A DNA stretch of 64,000 nucleotides. Source: Tubiluchus corallicola. Its lineage: Eukaryota; Priapulida; Priapulimorpha; Priapulimorphida; Tubiluchidae. A program made the translations under genes and the position numbers. Positions within the stretch are counted from its first letter, which is position 1, and each line of letters starts with the position of its first letter. The stretch covers positions 62,001 to 126,000 of the forward strand of contig JAQGDQ010000325.1 in assembly GCA_030141605.1 (NCBI GenBank). Direction: 5' to 3'. Below, in pieces: positions 22,651 through 35,533 of the stretch. The notes under the pieces were generated by a model. It saw only the letters and a program-made list of their open reading frames with translations, was not told the DNA's origin and searched no databases.

Positions 22651-23177
22651 GCTTCTCTTCCTGCTGTGCGGTGGCACTTTATGACCGTGTTAAATATGTT
22701 TCATCATGACATACAGTGATTAGTGATACAAAAATCATTCTTGACAGTCATAACCGACAGTAACTACACTCATCTTGGTTTGCCAAATCTCGCTTTCATG
22801 GATACCGGAAGAAGCAGACAGAATCTGGACCGCTAAAAAAGTCTCGCGTACTACGGATAGTCCATTGTTTCGATGAGATGACCACTAGTTTGTGAGCCGT
22901 CACTTTGTTTACATCATTACATCAGTGTAGCCAAGCAGCGTGTAACGACATGTGTGTAGCTTGTATGTCAGCACATTTAAGTGATTAAATCAGTGTAAAT
23001 AAGTGGCTTAATCAGCGTGATTTAAGTGATTTAATTGTGATTTAAGATTACCGCGAGTCTAATACACGGCATCTACTGTATTAGCTTTGTATCGGTAAAT
23101 ATGGACAATCAGCAAATTCGGTCCGACGTCTCCCCGCTTTTGTCTGGCAAGCCGAGATGAGGTGACGTGACCATTTT

Positions 23178-23183
23178 AATAAA
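23178..23183 (+). terminator. Candidate HMBOX1 polyadenylation signal
   Basis: AATAAA 528 bp after the stop codon, the first canonical signal on this strand after the gene, giving a ~550-nt 3' UTR. A second possible signal is at 27780. Confidence 0.55.
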
Positions 23184-23464
23184 GGAAATCGTGTAAGAAT
23201 AGAAAATGTCGTGATTGCTTTATAGTGCAACTTTCTCTCATGAAATAACGTGAACTGCGTTTCAGACAATTACATTAAGTGAAAAGATATGACTAGGGGT
23301 GGACTTTACGGCGTAGCACATCACCTAAGTGTGACTGGAGTGCTCTCTGTATATAGATGTAGTTCCAAGATGAGTTAAGTGGTGTGACATCTTTTCAAGA
23401 GTAATAATTGTAAACTTGATGTCAAGGTTTAACTTGACGTAACATTCTTCAGGTGAATAACTCT

Positions 23465-24192
23465 AAGTAGCTTTCACTAGGTCTGCAGATACAGCAAGCC
23501 CTCGCTTAACGACTCTAAGTAGCTTTCACTAGGTCTGCAGATACAGCAAGTCCTTGCTTAACGACTCTAAGTAGCTTTCACTTGGTCTGCTTCTAAGATA
23601 CAGCAAGTCCTCGCTTAACGACTCTAAGTAGCTTTCACTTGGTCTGCTTCTAAGATACAGCAAGTCCTCGCTTAACGACTCTAAGTAGCTTTCACTTGGT
23701 CTGCTTCTAAGATACACCAAGTCCTCGCTTAACGACTCTAAGCTTTCACTTGGTCTGCTTCTAAGATACAGCAAGTCCTCGCTTAACGACTCTAAGTAGC
23801 TTTCACTTGGTCTGCTTCTAAGATACAGCAAGTCCTCGCTTAACGACTCTAAGTAGCTTTCACTTGGTCTGCTTCTCAGATACAGCAAGTCCTCGCTTAA
23901 CGACTCTAAGTAGCTTTCACTTGGTCTGCTTCTCAGATACAGCAAGTCCTCGCTTAACAACTCTAAGTAGCTTTCACTTGGTCTGCTTCTCAGATATAGC
24001 AAGTCCTCGCTTAACAACTCTAAGTAGCTTTCACTTGGTCTGCTTCTCAAATACAGCAAGTCCTCGCTTAACGACTCTAAGTAGTTTTCACTTGGTCTTT
24101 TGCTCAGATACAGCAAGTCCTCGCTTAATGACTCTAAGTAGCTTTCACTTGGTCTGCTTCTCAGATACAGCAAGTCCTTGCTTAACAACTCC
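23465..24192. repeat. 57-bp minisatellite, about 12 copies
   Basis: Unit of 57 bp (contains GTAGCTTTCACTTGGTCTGC and CAGCAAGTCCTCGCTTAACG). The only length variant in the core is a 3-bp deletion near 23742. Because 57 is a multiple of three, the minus strand is open for 234 codons (24233-23529; 19-residue repeat with core SEDLLYLRSRPSESYLE), and one plus-strand frame is also open. No non-repeat domain, splice site or homology supports a gene. Confidence 0.92.
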
Positions 24193-24461
24193 CCAAGTTT
24201 CATCTTAACAATGATTTTTTTCGTTTCCCTCAAAGCCGTTTTTTTATTTTACCAGCAATTTTTTTCCTAATTTGAGCATTAACACAGTACAGATTGTATT
24301 GCTCTGTTCTTAGAACGTATTACTAATGTAAAACAGGACAATTGTTATATGATTTTGCTTCCCAAATGACTACGTACTAAATGCTAGCCGTTTGTTTGCG
24401 GTTTATACGCCTCAAGGCAACTGACTTCGTAGTTTGTGCCAAGTAATTTTGTGTGCAACTT

Positions 24462-24475
24462 GTTGCTATAGCAAC
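24462..24475. promoter_or_regulatory. X-box-like RFX palindrome
   Basis: GTTGCTATAGCAAC is a perfect 14-bp palindrome matching the RFX X-box form. No gene start was found next to it. Confidence 0.25.
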
Positions 24476-24839
24476 CAGACTAGTGCTGCATGAAAGCAAC
24501 CAAAGCTTGGCTTTCGCTGCGTAGCTTTAACTCCTAACTGCCTATATGTAAGACTTCAACATTAAAGAAAGAGAAACCGCTAGCAAGTCTACTTATGTCT
24601 TGGTAAGAAAGATAGGTGGTTTCAAGCAAGCAGAAAGAAACTAATCAGTCGAAATATTTATTTTAGATGATCGTTGAGCAAGGAATTGCAGTACTTTTTC
24701 TTAACTCATTTCACGTGTTGTAACTTTGGTGAAAATCATACGAAAAATCACTGCTGGTTGTAAAAGTCATCTGTGGTCCTTTACTTAGGTTGGTCCCAGG
24801 GTCAGATTTATCAATAGGTGTAGTAGGTCTTTGGCATAG

Positions 24840-25440
24840 CAATTGTTGTTGTTGGCATCCTTCTGTCTCGGAAGACAATGGATTGTGCGCCAAGAGAGTC
24901 GGTTATTGATCACATTGATGGAGCTGCAGCACCGACTGTGGCTGAGCAGTCTGATCCTTGAACGGCAGTTCCAGCTGCGGGTTGCACATTGGAAGGCTGT
25001 TTCATCCGGGTGAGGTCGGGGATCTTTGCGAGTCCTTTTATCCTCTTGTTTCTTCTCCCTAGTTTTCTCTGCTCTGTTGATGGCTGTCCTGACAGCAGAT
25101 TTCCAGTTGCTTCGATCTGCCGCAAGCGCCTCTTAATTTGCTGGTGTAATGCCGCCTGCCTCGAGGTCCCATTTGTAGCGGAGCAGTGGCCTCCCAGTGG
25201 GTCGGGAGCCAGTAGCAAGCTCACCGTACAGAATGTCCTTGGGCAATCTGCCGTCCTGCATGCGGGAAACATGACCTAACCAGCGCAGACGTCTGTTGGT
25301 GAGTATGGCATACATGCTAGGGATTCCAGCTCTTGCTAGCACATCCTTATTGGTTATGTGCGCCTGCCATGAGATGCCCAGGATTCTTCTGAGGCAGCAT
25401 TGTTGGAAAGCATTGGCATAGGGTCCATGGGTTTCTGGGG
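24840..25440 (-). mobile_element. 5'-truncated LINE: C-terminus of reverse transcriptase ORF and 3' tail
   Basis: Read on the minus strand from 25440, the product gives QQCCLRRILGISWQAHITNK, then LTNRRLRWLGHVSRMQDGRL and PKDILYGELATGSRPTGRP, the well-known C-terminal part of many animal LINE ORF2 proteins. After a stop, another frame continues with FQC and SRIRLLSHSRCC, a decayed Cys/His knuckle. The 3' tail ends CATTGTCTTCCGAGACAGAA, GGATGCCAACAACAAC. That tail is shared with the 5S-headed SINEs in this window, so this LINE, or a close relative, probably supplied their reverse transcriptase. Stops and frame shifts show it is dead. Confidence 0.8.
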
Positions 25441-25781
25441 ACCTGCTTAAACTAATTTGTTACGCAGCATACCAGCCTATAATCTTGTTTCAAGTGTACA
25501 CCGGGTAATTTATTATATTATATATTCAAAACCATAAAGGCCCTGTACAATAATTTAGGTCCGCTGTAGGATATACATTTTAGATACTGAAAATGTATAT
25601 ATTGTTGTGTCCGTTTTTTCAAAACCTCTACTCCATTTCAGGATTTAAACTGAAATATGGTTGCACCAGTGTTAGACACAACGTGCTATTAAACACGCAC
25701 ATCGTAAATCGTTGATCTTATAACGAAACGAATTAATTTATAATCGTTTATTCACGACACAGACAGCCTCTCCGCCGCAGC

Positions 25782-26213
25782 TAGGGTTACCATATTGTCT
25801 GAGTTGAAAAATAGGACACTCTGACCAGTCTAGGGTCTATTAAAGCAATGCAAATGCTCCCGGAAGCTGACGTCATTTTAAGTCGTTAGCGAATACGCCG
25901 AGTATCGACAGCGTTGTGAGTCGTGTGACCCGTAGTGATGTGCGCATCGCTTACTTTTGTTGAGTAAATATGTACACAAAGCTTTTACAAGGGTTGCATT
26001 TTGAGATGTTAGCAACATCTTGTATTGAAGATTAACGAGCTTTTCTTTGTCTCGTACTGTCGTACACCTCTGTAGTTTGCAACGTTCGTACATACTTACG
26101 GATTGAGGCAAAACCCGGACAAACTGCAGCTTTTTTGAAAACCCGCCCGGATGCCCGAACAGAGACCCAAAAAGAGGACGTGTTCGGAGAAACCCGCACG
26201 TATGGTAACCATA
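25782..26213. mobile_element. hAT-like MITE with perfect 8-bp target duplication
   Basis: A 432-bp element with ends TAGGGTTACCATA and TATGGTTACCATA (inverted), flanked by GCCGCAGC at 25774-25781 and 26214-26221. Subterminal AGGACA/GGACGTG blocks are also inverted. An 8-bp duplication fits hAT elements. Non-coding. Confidence 0.85.
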
Positions 26214-26477
26214 GCCGCAGCAATAAATGTCATAAACATTTTGTCTCATTTACATGTAAATCGACTCCAGTTATAACGCTAAGGGCCTGACACTTATTGA
26301 GATATTTCGATTCTGACGGTGGAGTAGTGTTACACGTCCGCACTCACCATAATCTATCAGAAAGGGGGGGGGGGTGAATAAATTGCGCCTCAGTCATGTG
26401 GTTTACTGACAGATACAAATTGGCGCACTGTCAGAATTTGATCAAATTTTCTGATTTCATCCACCGCAGTGGTCGAT

Positions 26478-26798
26478 AGGGATGAGCATCAAACGTTCGA
26501 ATTCGATTCAAACGAGTTTTTTAGTTCGAATTCGATTCGGACTTGAAACTATAGATTCGAATAATTCGGCACTTAAATCACATACGTTCTTTATTATTAA
26601 AATGATTGAAACGTCATGCAATTGGCATAATTTAGCTGTGATTTCTGCGCACAATGTTTAAGCAAATTATTAGTGGTTTTACTGCAGAACAAAATCGAGT
26701 AATATGCATGATCTTTGTAAGACTAATTTTTACTGGTGGTTCGAAAATCTTTCAATCTCAATCTGATTTCAGTTTTTGGTAGAAAACGCTCACCCCTG
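26478..26798. repeat. Family J GAATTCGAAT-rich repeat
   Basis: Ends TAGGGATGAGCATCAAACG and, inverted, CAGGGGTGAGCG; the core resembles 8415-8470 and 33360-33500. Confidence 0.65.
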
Positions 26799-27399
26799 TG
26801 TTAGATATAGAACTGAGATCATAGATTAAATCAATGAAATAGGCTTCCGTCACAGTTACTTGAAATATGCCAACATTTCAACATTCTTGAGGGGTACTCA
26901 TGAGTTTGGCTTGTAGGCAAATCAGTCCCTGAGTGGTCCCTTTGTTTTACTATTGTAAACTTATTTCTTTTACCCACAGTAATGATCGTAGAAGTAGTAA
27001 TATTCACTTAACTTTGTAGATACGTGTTAGTCACGCATGTATGATCAGTCATTCGTACCACAAAGTGAATTTTCTCAATAGTCACTTGAACTTTGACTGT
27101 TCCGGAAGCAATTTTCCAGTGTTTACCTATCCTGCAAATCATATTTTTCGATTGCTAGATTGAAAATCTAAACTTTTCGGAGGTTTGACTTTTTTCTTTT
27201 GTTATTTTTTGTTGACAAATAGAGTGGCCGTCTCACGGTCCACTGCCGCACTTTCCGCACATTGCGTGCACTGAGGCAAGGAGCATAATACACAGTTGGT
27301 TCCTGCAGCCCATGTAGAAAAGTGTGATTCACTTACTCCACTGACATTTCTCACTCTCATTTATTTTTTGGATAAAAAAACTTGAAAGCAACTTGTACA

Positions 27400-27790
27400 G
27401 TTTTGTTGTCAATTATTTTTCAAAGTTGTCTGTCGCATCAGTTCACTTGCACAATTTTTTCTTTCACCTGTTTTTATTTACCACCTTTTTATGTAACTTT
27501 TGCTAGTCTCATTTTGTTTTAGTGAAATTTCTCAGACATAGATTTTACTTTAAACCTTTATTGACTTTGTAAAAGTGTAAATAATCATCTATTTCCGTAT
27601 ATTTATGATAAAATATCTGTAGCAGTACATTTCACTTTTGTACATAGCTTTATTTATCTTATTAATATTGTTGTATGTTGTGTATCGTCTGTGTTTTTTT
27701 ACCGTACAGCCAAGCTGTTAAAATTCTACTTCACTGAAGGCAAGCCTCAGAACCATGTATTCACTAAGATGTATTTAAAAATAAAGTAAT
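27400..27790 (+). promoter_or_regulatory. Possible distal 3' UTR end with PUF motifs
   Basis: T-rich stretch holding two Pumilio-type elements, TGTAAATA (27576-27583) and TGTACATA (27639-27646), and ending with AATAAA (27780-27785). This is how a 3' UTR end looks, but no + strand gene other than HMBOX1, 5 kb upstream, could feed it. It could also be a retroposed gene tail. Confidence 0.3.
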
Positions 27791-27849
27791 TATGTATTCA
27801 ATGTGCTCTAGTTGTTTGTTGGTATCGTTTAAAGCTGTTTGTTTATTAA

Positions 27850-28400
27850 AGGAAAGCAGGATGATTTTCAATATACTACCCTGATTTCAATTACTGTAAA
27901 AAACATTTTACATGCTTAATACTGCAAAAGCGTTTCTGATAATTAGATGATAGATTAAAAACTTAATTAACGGCAGGCGAGCCCAACTATTGATGACATC
28001 ACAAACTAACATAATTTTCAACAGCAAAAATATTTCACGAGCGTGTTGTGCATGTTGGCGGAAGTGAAAATTGAAGTACAGTGCTACTCTAATAAGATAT
28101 TCAGTGTGTTGTGCTAAAACTAGGCAAGTTTCAAGATAAAATTTCAAATTTACCGCTGTGCTCATGCATGAGCCGTCGAACGTTTGTAGTTCGTCACAAA
28201 CTAACACATCTCAACTGAGAGGTACGGCTGCTATAGCACCTGCTTTTTTGTGCAATGGGTATCCAAAATGCAGTAACAGCGAAGAGCTAGTAGCACGAGC
28301 ACAAAATTGTGTTTGTGTGGTAATAATTCTTTCACTTAAGTCATTTTTGAAAAGTAGTACGTTGCCTTTCAATATTTTAGAGAGTAGATTGTTTTGACCT
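27850..28400 (-). mobile_element. Kolobok-like MITE, family A copy
   Basis: TTAA at 27846-27849 then AGGAAAGCAGGATGATTTTC; the body matches 3670-4288 in reverse. The far end is lost beyond TTTTGACCTGCA near 28400. Confidence 0.75.
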
Positions 28401-28434
28401 GCACACAACACAAGTTATTTCTAAATGTATTTAC

Positions 28435-28908
28435 AGTCAACCTCGGATATAAGAGACTCCTCCAGACCGGAAAAAAACCGTCCCTTATAGCCGAAGTTGA
28501 GTCAGACCGAGGGTGTATCTACACCTGTACTTTTCTGTACTGTTACCCATATTTTTATGGATTATTGCTACACATTTAGCGCAAACGGTATGTAGGAAGC
28601 TCCTGCAATGATGCGAGATGTATGTGACCGCAGAAACCGAGCTGTTCGAAGGCCGAGTTTGCGAAAATTAGGTAAAAATCGATCAATTTTGCTTTGATCA
28701 CAGGGTCCCTTATATGCGAGGTAATTTACCTGGGTTTCTATTATGCGGAACCTGAGTATAACGTTCCTTATAATGGAAAGTCCCTTATATCCGAGTACCT
28801 TATATAGGAAGATTTTTACGTAGAAAAAATGTTACAAAAAATCGGGACCGGTGTTGGTGGTCCCTTATAAGCGAATGTCCCTTATAACCGAGTACCCGAG
28901 GTTGATTG
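28435..28908. mobile_element. Tigger/pogo-like MITE with TA target duplication
   Basis: Ends CAGTCAACCTCGGATATAAG and, inverted, CAATCAACCTCGGGTAC, flanked by TA (28433-28434, 28909-28910). CAGT-ACCTCGG ends are typical of Tigger-type elements. The interior carries repeated TCCCTTATANNCGA motifs in one orientation. 474 bp, non-coding. Confidence 0.8.
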
Positions 28909-29042
28909 TATACGTGCAAAATGGGAGATTGCATTTCCAATGAGGGGGATGTGGATGATTAAGATCAATTATAACACATCTTTACAAACAACTACATGTA
29001 TTAATAAATAAATGTGCAGTCCAATAATGTATGTACGTTTAA

Positions 29043-29551
29043 AGGAAAACCGGACGATCGTGTAAACATTAGTTCAAAATAAAGTATGCTCTAAAATAGT
29101 GAAAACTACAACATCTTTTTGTATATAAAAGCCTACATTAAATAATAATTACCTCGGATAGTTAAATTTTGCTAAACATTCAAAGCTATGTGTGGCTCAG
29201 CGAATCCACTGGGACTGGCAAAGGCGCCGGTCACATTCGCGTGGCTAACAAATAGGCACCGTACCATGATAAGCACGGTGTGACATAGAGCATATGTTTG
29301 TGACATCTTACAGCAGTCTCCGTTTCGCTTATGCCTGCCATTGCACAAACCGTGGTTAGTTTGTGATGTTAGCGATAACTATGTTCGGTTGTCATTAAGT
29401 AACGTTCCAAGGTAATTATTCGAATATTAAAAACAATTGCGAATAATAATAACAAATAATAAAATCATTCGAACTTTTATAAGCCAGAAAATCTATATTT
29501 TAGACAGTAAATTAAAATGAGATTGAGTCTAAACAATCGTCCAGTTTTGCT
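29043..29551 (+). mobile_element. Kolobok-like MITE, family B copy
   Basis: TTAA (29039-29042) then AGGAAAACCGGACGATCG; the right end ACAATCGTCCAGTTTTGCT is inverted to it. Matches 7413-7942 in reverse. Confidence 0.7.
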
Positions 29552-30097
29552 CTGAATATAACAATATGTACAACGGTTGTGTTAAAAATTTAAAGAGTAA
29601 ATTTTAGGACTCAGCCTCAGCCTCATACAGGAAGGTATGCAATGTGAGCTAATCTATACAGTAAGGTCAAGTTATTCTTAGCTTGCCAGCAAGTTAACAC
29701 TGACCACTGGTCACTTAATTTTAGAACATTTGCATTAAAATCTCTATTGCACATGGCCTACGGAAGAGGGGATCAGTCAGCATCTATCTTCAGTTTATCA
29801 CACATTAGAACTGCATCTAGAATTTAGGCATCGCAGTTAGTTGTTCTTCTTTGTTAATTAGACCGAGTGGTGCCATCTACTGGCAGATAAAGAGTATATT
29901 CGGTGTTTCTTTTCGATCGAGAATCAGCGAGAAACGTGTTAGAAAGAGGGCGGCCATATTAGTTACCTCCACTTCTCTTCTGCCACTGTATTTGTAGACA
30001 CTTTCAAGATGGTTAAGATGGTTATCTTAACGACTTTAACGATCTTAATGACCTAATCACCTTTAAGATGGTTACTGCCGAGCACTCGCATGTTGTA

Positions 30098-31197
30098 TCA
30101 TGAATCAGAGCTGGGTATAGCAGCAGGAGATTCCTCCACTCCGTTTTTTTCGATCGCCTCTTCCTTTTTCGAGTCACCACCTCTGTTTTTCCTGCTCGTG
30201 CGGTGAAACAGTTTTGTGACTTTCTCCTTGGTGATTTTTAGCGGAAACAGCGCCCTCATTCCTGCGAACGCCGGTGGCGCTTCTGTCACCTGCGGTTCGT
30301 CTTCGAACGCGCGGTCGCCAATGTCGACGTAACTGTAAAACAGGTGCTCGTCCGCGTTTTCGTCCTTTTCTCTGTCGCTGCATTGAGCTCGTTTCGTTCG
30401 AAACGTATCACCGACTTTGATTTGTCTCATGTACAAAGGAGATTTTTCCTTGCACCAGCTGCAAACTGAATTAAACAATTCACCACTTTCGACATCGTCG
30501 TTGTTTTCCAGTCTTTCAAACTTAACGTTTTTGTCTTTAGCGTTCAACTCGAGCATGATTCGTTTGTTTTCTGACAAGCAGCAAGCCAAGAAAATGTCTT
30601 CTTTCACCGTTTCCAACAGCCTTAATGTCCTGAATTTGGACGGTGTAACACCGTGAATGAGCCTGACCGTCAGTGGCAGGTCGAACACCTTTAAGATGTT
30701 AGGCATCGTGTGAATCTTGTGCGTATTCGATGAGCTGGGTCTGGCTATGGGATAAAAATCGCCCTCTCTGTGATAGGGGATGAAAATGACGTCGTCTTTG
30801 CTGTTCATGCACTTCAAGTAAAAACTTCCCTTTTGGGGGGTTTTCTCAGCATCCTTTTCTGCATCTTCCGCAGTCGTCTTTCCAGTGTTGACCTTCTCGT
30901 CAGCGAAAATGCCTACAGCTTTAATTATCGTACCTGCGTGAACAACCGTGGCGCTATAAACACGAGCTTCTGCCGAATCGTTTCCCGATAACGGTGATTC
31001 CGGAGATTCTTTTCCTTTCGGAGGTTCTTCCTGTTCATCCGGCGATTCCTTTTTCTTCTGCTTGGGCAATCCATCGTCTCGGTACACGCGGATGTCCGTC
31101 TCAACGAGAAAATACTGGCAGCGGATCTTTGCTATTTCTTCTATAGTTCGATACAGCGCCTTAGGTTTACTATCTTCTGTCATCAGTGAAAACCAAC
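30098..31197 (-). CDS. CABIT protein exon 3 (last exon)
   Basis: Acceptor TTTCTTTTGAAG, then 2 bases completing Gly 96, then 365 codons and TGA. The in-frame ATG at 31183 is not the start: the preceding codons WFSL continue the CABIT motif from exon 2 (SGWF). Confidence 0.85.
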
Positions 31198-34100
31198 CTT
31201 CAAAAGAAATGATTCAATTCAAATTTGTTTGTTTATCATACCTGCCGACAGCAACAGTTGACCTCTAAGCTGTTACTAATGTGAATCTACAGGAATCGCT
31301 CCATAAATAAAGCTTAAGAAATTGGTCTTGAAATTTTGTACCGCTTACATGCAGTCTTATTGCATACAGAGCTTGCGTAGCAGTAACGCTGCACAAAACT
31401 TGCAAATTTAAACTCCTGCAATAACAGTTAGGCACAGCCATTCGAACGGTTAGTTGTTTGAAACAAGTTTAGATAACATTGCATAAAGTTTAAAAAAATA
31501 ATCAAAGTATTTGAAGTCTCTGCACTAACTAAGCAAAAATTTAAATTACTTTATATGTCAGTAAAATTAATAACATGTTTTTTGATGAAACACTGACGTT
31601 TTTGATGAACAATGAGATGGGGATGCAGTGACATTTTACCAACTGGCACAAACATTTCAAATTATTATGAATTTTCTAATTACATAACTCTTTCAAGCTA
31701 ATACACAAAATGTTGAGTAATATAATTTTGTACGGAAACTTTTTTCAGGATACACCTTAGAATTCCCTTTCTTCCCCTTTGGGAAATATTGTTCACTGAT
31801 TCCATAAATTTCTGTTCAAAAATTAACAGTGAACTTTCATGTAGGAACTACTCATCTCATATATGAGCTTCATCCATTCCATTTTAAGCACTAAATGTTT
31901 TCTTTATAATACGATTCACTTCAAATTTTCAGATTATCTCCATTACTTTTTTCTTTCACAGTGTGGGACAATCTAACAAGCCCTGCTTTTTGATTGCCCG
32001 CAACATATTTACATTTGTATATGTGGCAAACCTAAACTATGGTACATCTAAACTAGTTATGTGCTCAAAGTAAACTGTATACGAATTTACTAAGCAACAT
32101 ACAACAGCGATAATTCTGTTGTTTATCTTTCAACCCCACAGTGTTTTGAGAGTCAAGTTAGTATATTTGTAATGATGCTGTACATAACGTTGTTTAGACA
32201 CCAGTACTAAAGGAAGTAGCGATATCACTATCTTTGTTTACCATAGGTTGACCTACGTCTAAAGACAATTTAAATCATTTTTTCCAAAATTTGCTTCCTA
32301 TTATATATCTTACTGTTTGTTATTCATTGAATTATTGATAACTTTTTGTTTCTTTTAATGTATTAAATGTGCATTTGTGTTGATGTGAAATAAATAAACA
32401 AAACAAAAAACAATAAATAATAAATTATATCTTCACCTTTAAAGAGTTTTTTTAGAACCTATTATAGTGAAAAACCAATGTTTGTGTAATTGCAATAATT
32501 TCTTAAGTAGTCATCAAATACTCTGACACAAAGGTCTGTTCACATAACTATGTGAACAACTGTGATTTCAGGTCAGTAAGTGCAAGTCAAGCACATTCAT
32601 GAGAAACACCCATAGAATCTAAACCTTAGACAAAATGCAAACCGTCAACGTTGTTGTTGTTACCTGTAATTACACTGCCCAGCGATTATTAGAAAAGCCC
32701 ATATATGGTAGAATGAGCAACGTTTGTACCTGGAGGACACAATAGAATGATTACCCATCAAATGATTGTCAATCACAGTTCTAGGCAGGTGAAAATGTTT
32801 GGTGTCTGTGTAGTCAATTTCACACGTTGTTTTGCTGCCTCACTAACACGTATATTTTCTATATTCAAAAAGCAACTTGTACAGGTGACTTGTCTAGACA
32901 TGTTTTGTAGGGTTTGATGACAGGTGAATTTACTGAACATAGTAATTGTTAGCCTAAATGTGATTTTTGTTGCAAGAAAAAGCTTTCGTTGACCTAGATT
33001 TCCATGAGAGGTGGTGCACATGTCATTCTTATACTAGTAAATAAGTTGTGTAGGCACTGTAAGTTAATAATGACAGAGTGAACACGTGGTTACTAAATTA
33101 TGAAAACAAACTTGTCATAAAAGACGAAAACATAAAAAAGTTGCGACCGAGTTGGGATTCGAACCATGAGCCGCTTAATTACTTATCTATGCCATTGCCA
33201 TTAGACTATAAGTTACACTCCTTTATACCAGGCCTGAGTATTCTCTGCCAGAAAGCGAAATCGAATCGAATTTGTGACTTTCGAAATCGAATCGAACTGA
33301 ACTTCGGCGTTCTTCAATTTCGAATCGAATTCGAATTGAAATTGAAAGGTTTTCGAACAAGTTTCCAAACCACCAACAAAAATTGGTCTTACAAAGATCA
33401 TGCATATTGCTTGATTTTGCTCTGCAGTAAAACCACTGACAACTTATTTAAAAATTGCGCACAGAAATCACAGCTAAATTATGCTAATTGCACGATGCTT
33501 AAAATGTTTTAATGATAAAGAACGCATGTGATTGAAGTGCTGAATTACTCGAATCTACAGTTTTACGTTCGAATCGAATTCGAACTAAAAACTCGTTCGA
33601 ATCGAAACTCGAATGTTTGATGTTCACCCCTACTTTATACCACAAAAGTCAATTTAAAATTTTAGTATCACTGAAATTAGTATCTCCTATAATGGTTTGA
33701 TAATCCAAGGCCTCTGTTTCAAATTTAGGCTCATAACATTATCACGCAGGCCTGGTAGGAGTGATTGAACAAAAAATGTGGCTTGTCCTTTTATCCGGCA
33801 CAGCAGTGATTGTATTCACAATAATAGTACAGATGGATTACTAATGTCTGTTAATTATTGATTTATTTAATTTTTTATTGAGTTAAATATTTTTAAAATA
33901 TAGGTAGGTTAAATTATTACTGCCATCTTACCTGAATAATCTTCTGGTATGATCAGTGGGAGACCAACGGCTCTTCCAGCTGGATCTTTGCCCCCTCTAG
34001 TGAGCGTTCGGCAAATTACTTTGTTGTAGTCATGCTTTACGGAATGCAACAGAAATGGCTTGCTCAGATCTATGCTCGCTTCAGCACCAAAATAATAATT

Positions 34101-35486
34101 AGAATCTAAAAAAACGAGTAATTTGAGAAATAAGTCTAGCGGGAATTAAATAAGTGTAACTGCCTTCAGGGCAGGCAAGGTAACAGTTAGTTTCTGGCAT
34201 CATTGATAAATCTTTAGAGCTGGTGTCAACATAACGCAATCTATTATCTTTCTTCTTACCATTTCCACTAACACATCCGTCTACCCTTCCTGTGTGATCT
34301 AACCTTTCTCCCAGTTCTTTTTTTTTTTGTTCACTCATCCATTCCTTTTTATCGGGTTCACATGACAATAGGTTTATACAAGCCTTTGCTTCTCTAGCCC
34401 ACTGCAGTACAATTATTCTTTTATGATATCGATAGTGTATAAAACATAACAATTTAATACAGTAGATGTAATAATTTTGATGTCACTGTGTGCTTAATGT
34501 CATTATATTGTACTGAATGTGATAATAATAAAAAAAATAAAATAAAATCACCACCAAAATAATAAACTGGAAAGTAAAACACAAAATTTGAACAATAAAT
34601 GATGTAGTTTAGTGATAATTTTTTTGTTTAAATAAGTAACTCCTTTCAGGGCCTGCAGTTGGTCAAAATGATGGACACGAACAAATAAGGGAAATGATGT
34701 ATGTATTTTCACGAATATCAAATGTTGGTGAACATTTAATGAAGAAATGTCAGTTCCACAATGAACAATAAATTCTATTGTTGTATTAAAAGCAAATATG
34801 AGTTTGTTGTTCTAGAAATCTTTCCACTGCACAAAACACGAGAAAGAAGATGCATTTCAGATTGTATTTTAGTAACATGTAGCACCAAAGTGCATCTTTC
34901 ATTTTATATATTTTAATAATATAATTTTACGTTGAAGTTGTTGCTATGCAGGTATTAACTGATGTTTGTTATTACTGCTGTCATGGTCTTTTGGTTGCTA
35001 TGGCTGTAACTTCATTGACAGCAACAGAAACACAAGCTGACAAGCAAGACGAGGAATAACGACGATAAAACAACAGCAGCAGCAACACCAACAACAAAAG
35101 CAAACAGCACAAAAAGCAGCAGCTGCAAGAACAACAACAACGACAAGGAATATGAAACAGTTAACAGCAACATCAACAACAATAAAGGTACCACCACTAC
35201 CACCACCAACAACAACACCGCTGCAGCAGCAACATAACAACAACAGCAGTAGCAACAACAACAGCAACAGCAACAACTTCAACAAGAGCAACAGCTTCAA
35301 CAGCAGAAGCAGCAGCAACAACAACAACAACAGCAACAGCAACAACTTCAACAAGAGCAACAACTTCAACAGCAGCAGCAGCAACAACAACAACAACAGC
35401 AACAACAACAGCAACAGCAATAACAACAGCAGCAACAACAACAACAACAGCAGCAGCAGCAATAGCAACAGCAGCAACAGCAACAA

Positions 35487-35533
<47 letters not shown>

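Noticed and set aside
31142-31183. ATG at 31183 as the start of the CABIT protein
   Set aside because: Upstream codons in frame (WFSL) continue the conserved motif and a good acceptor precedes them.
34150-34452. Minus frame with acceptor TACTGCAG and donor GTAAGA that could be a CABIT exon
   Set aside because: Exon 1 (43338) joins exon 2 (34105) in phase and matches the family across the join, leaving no place for it; no homology recognised.
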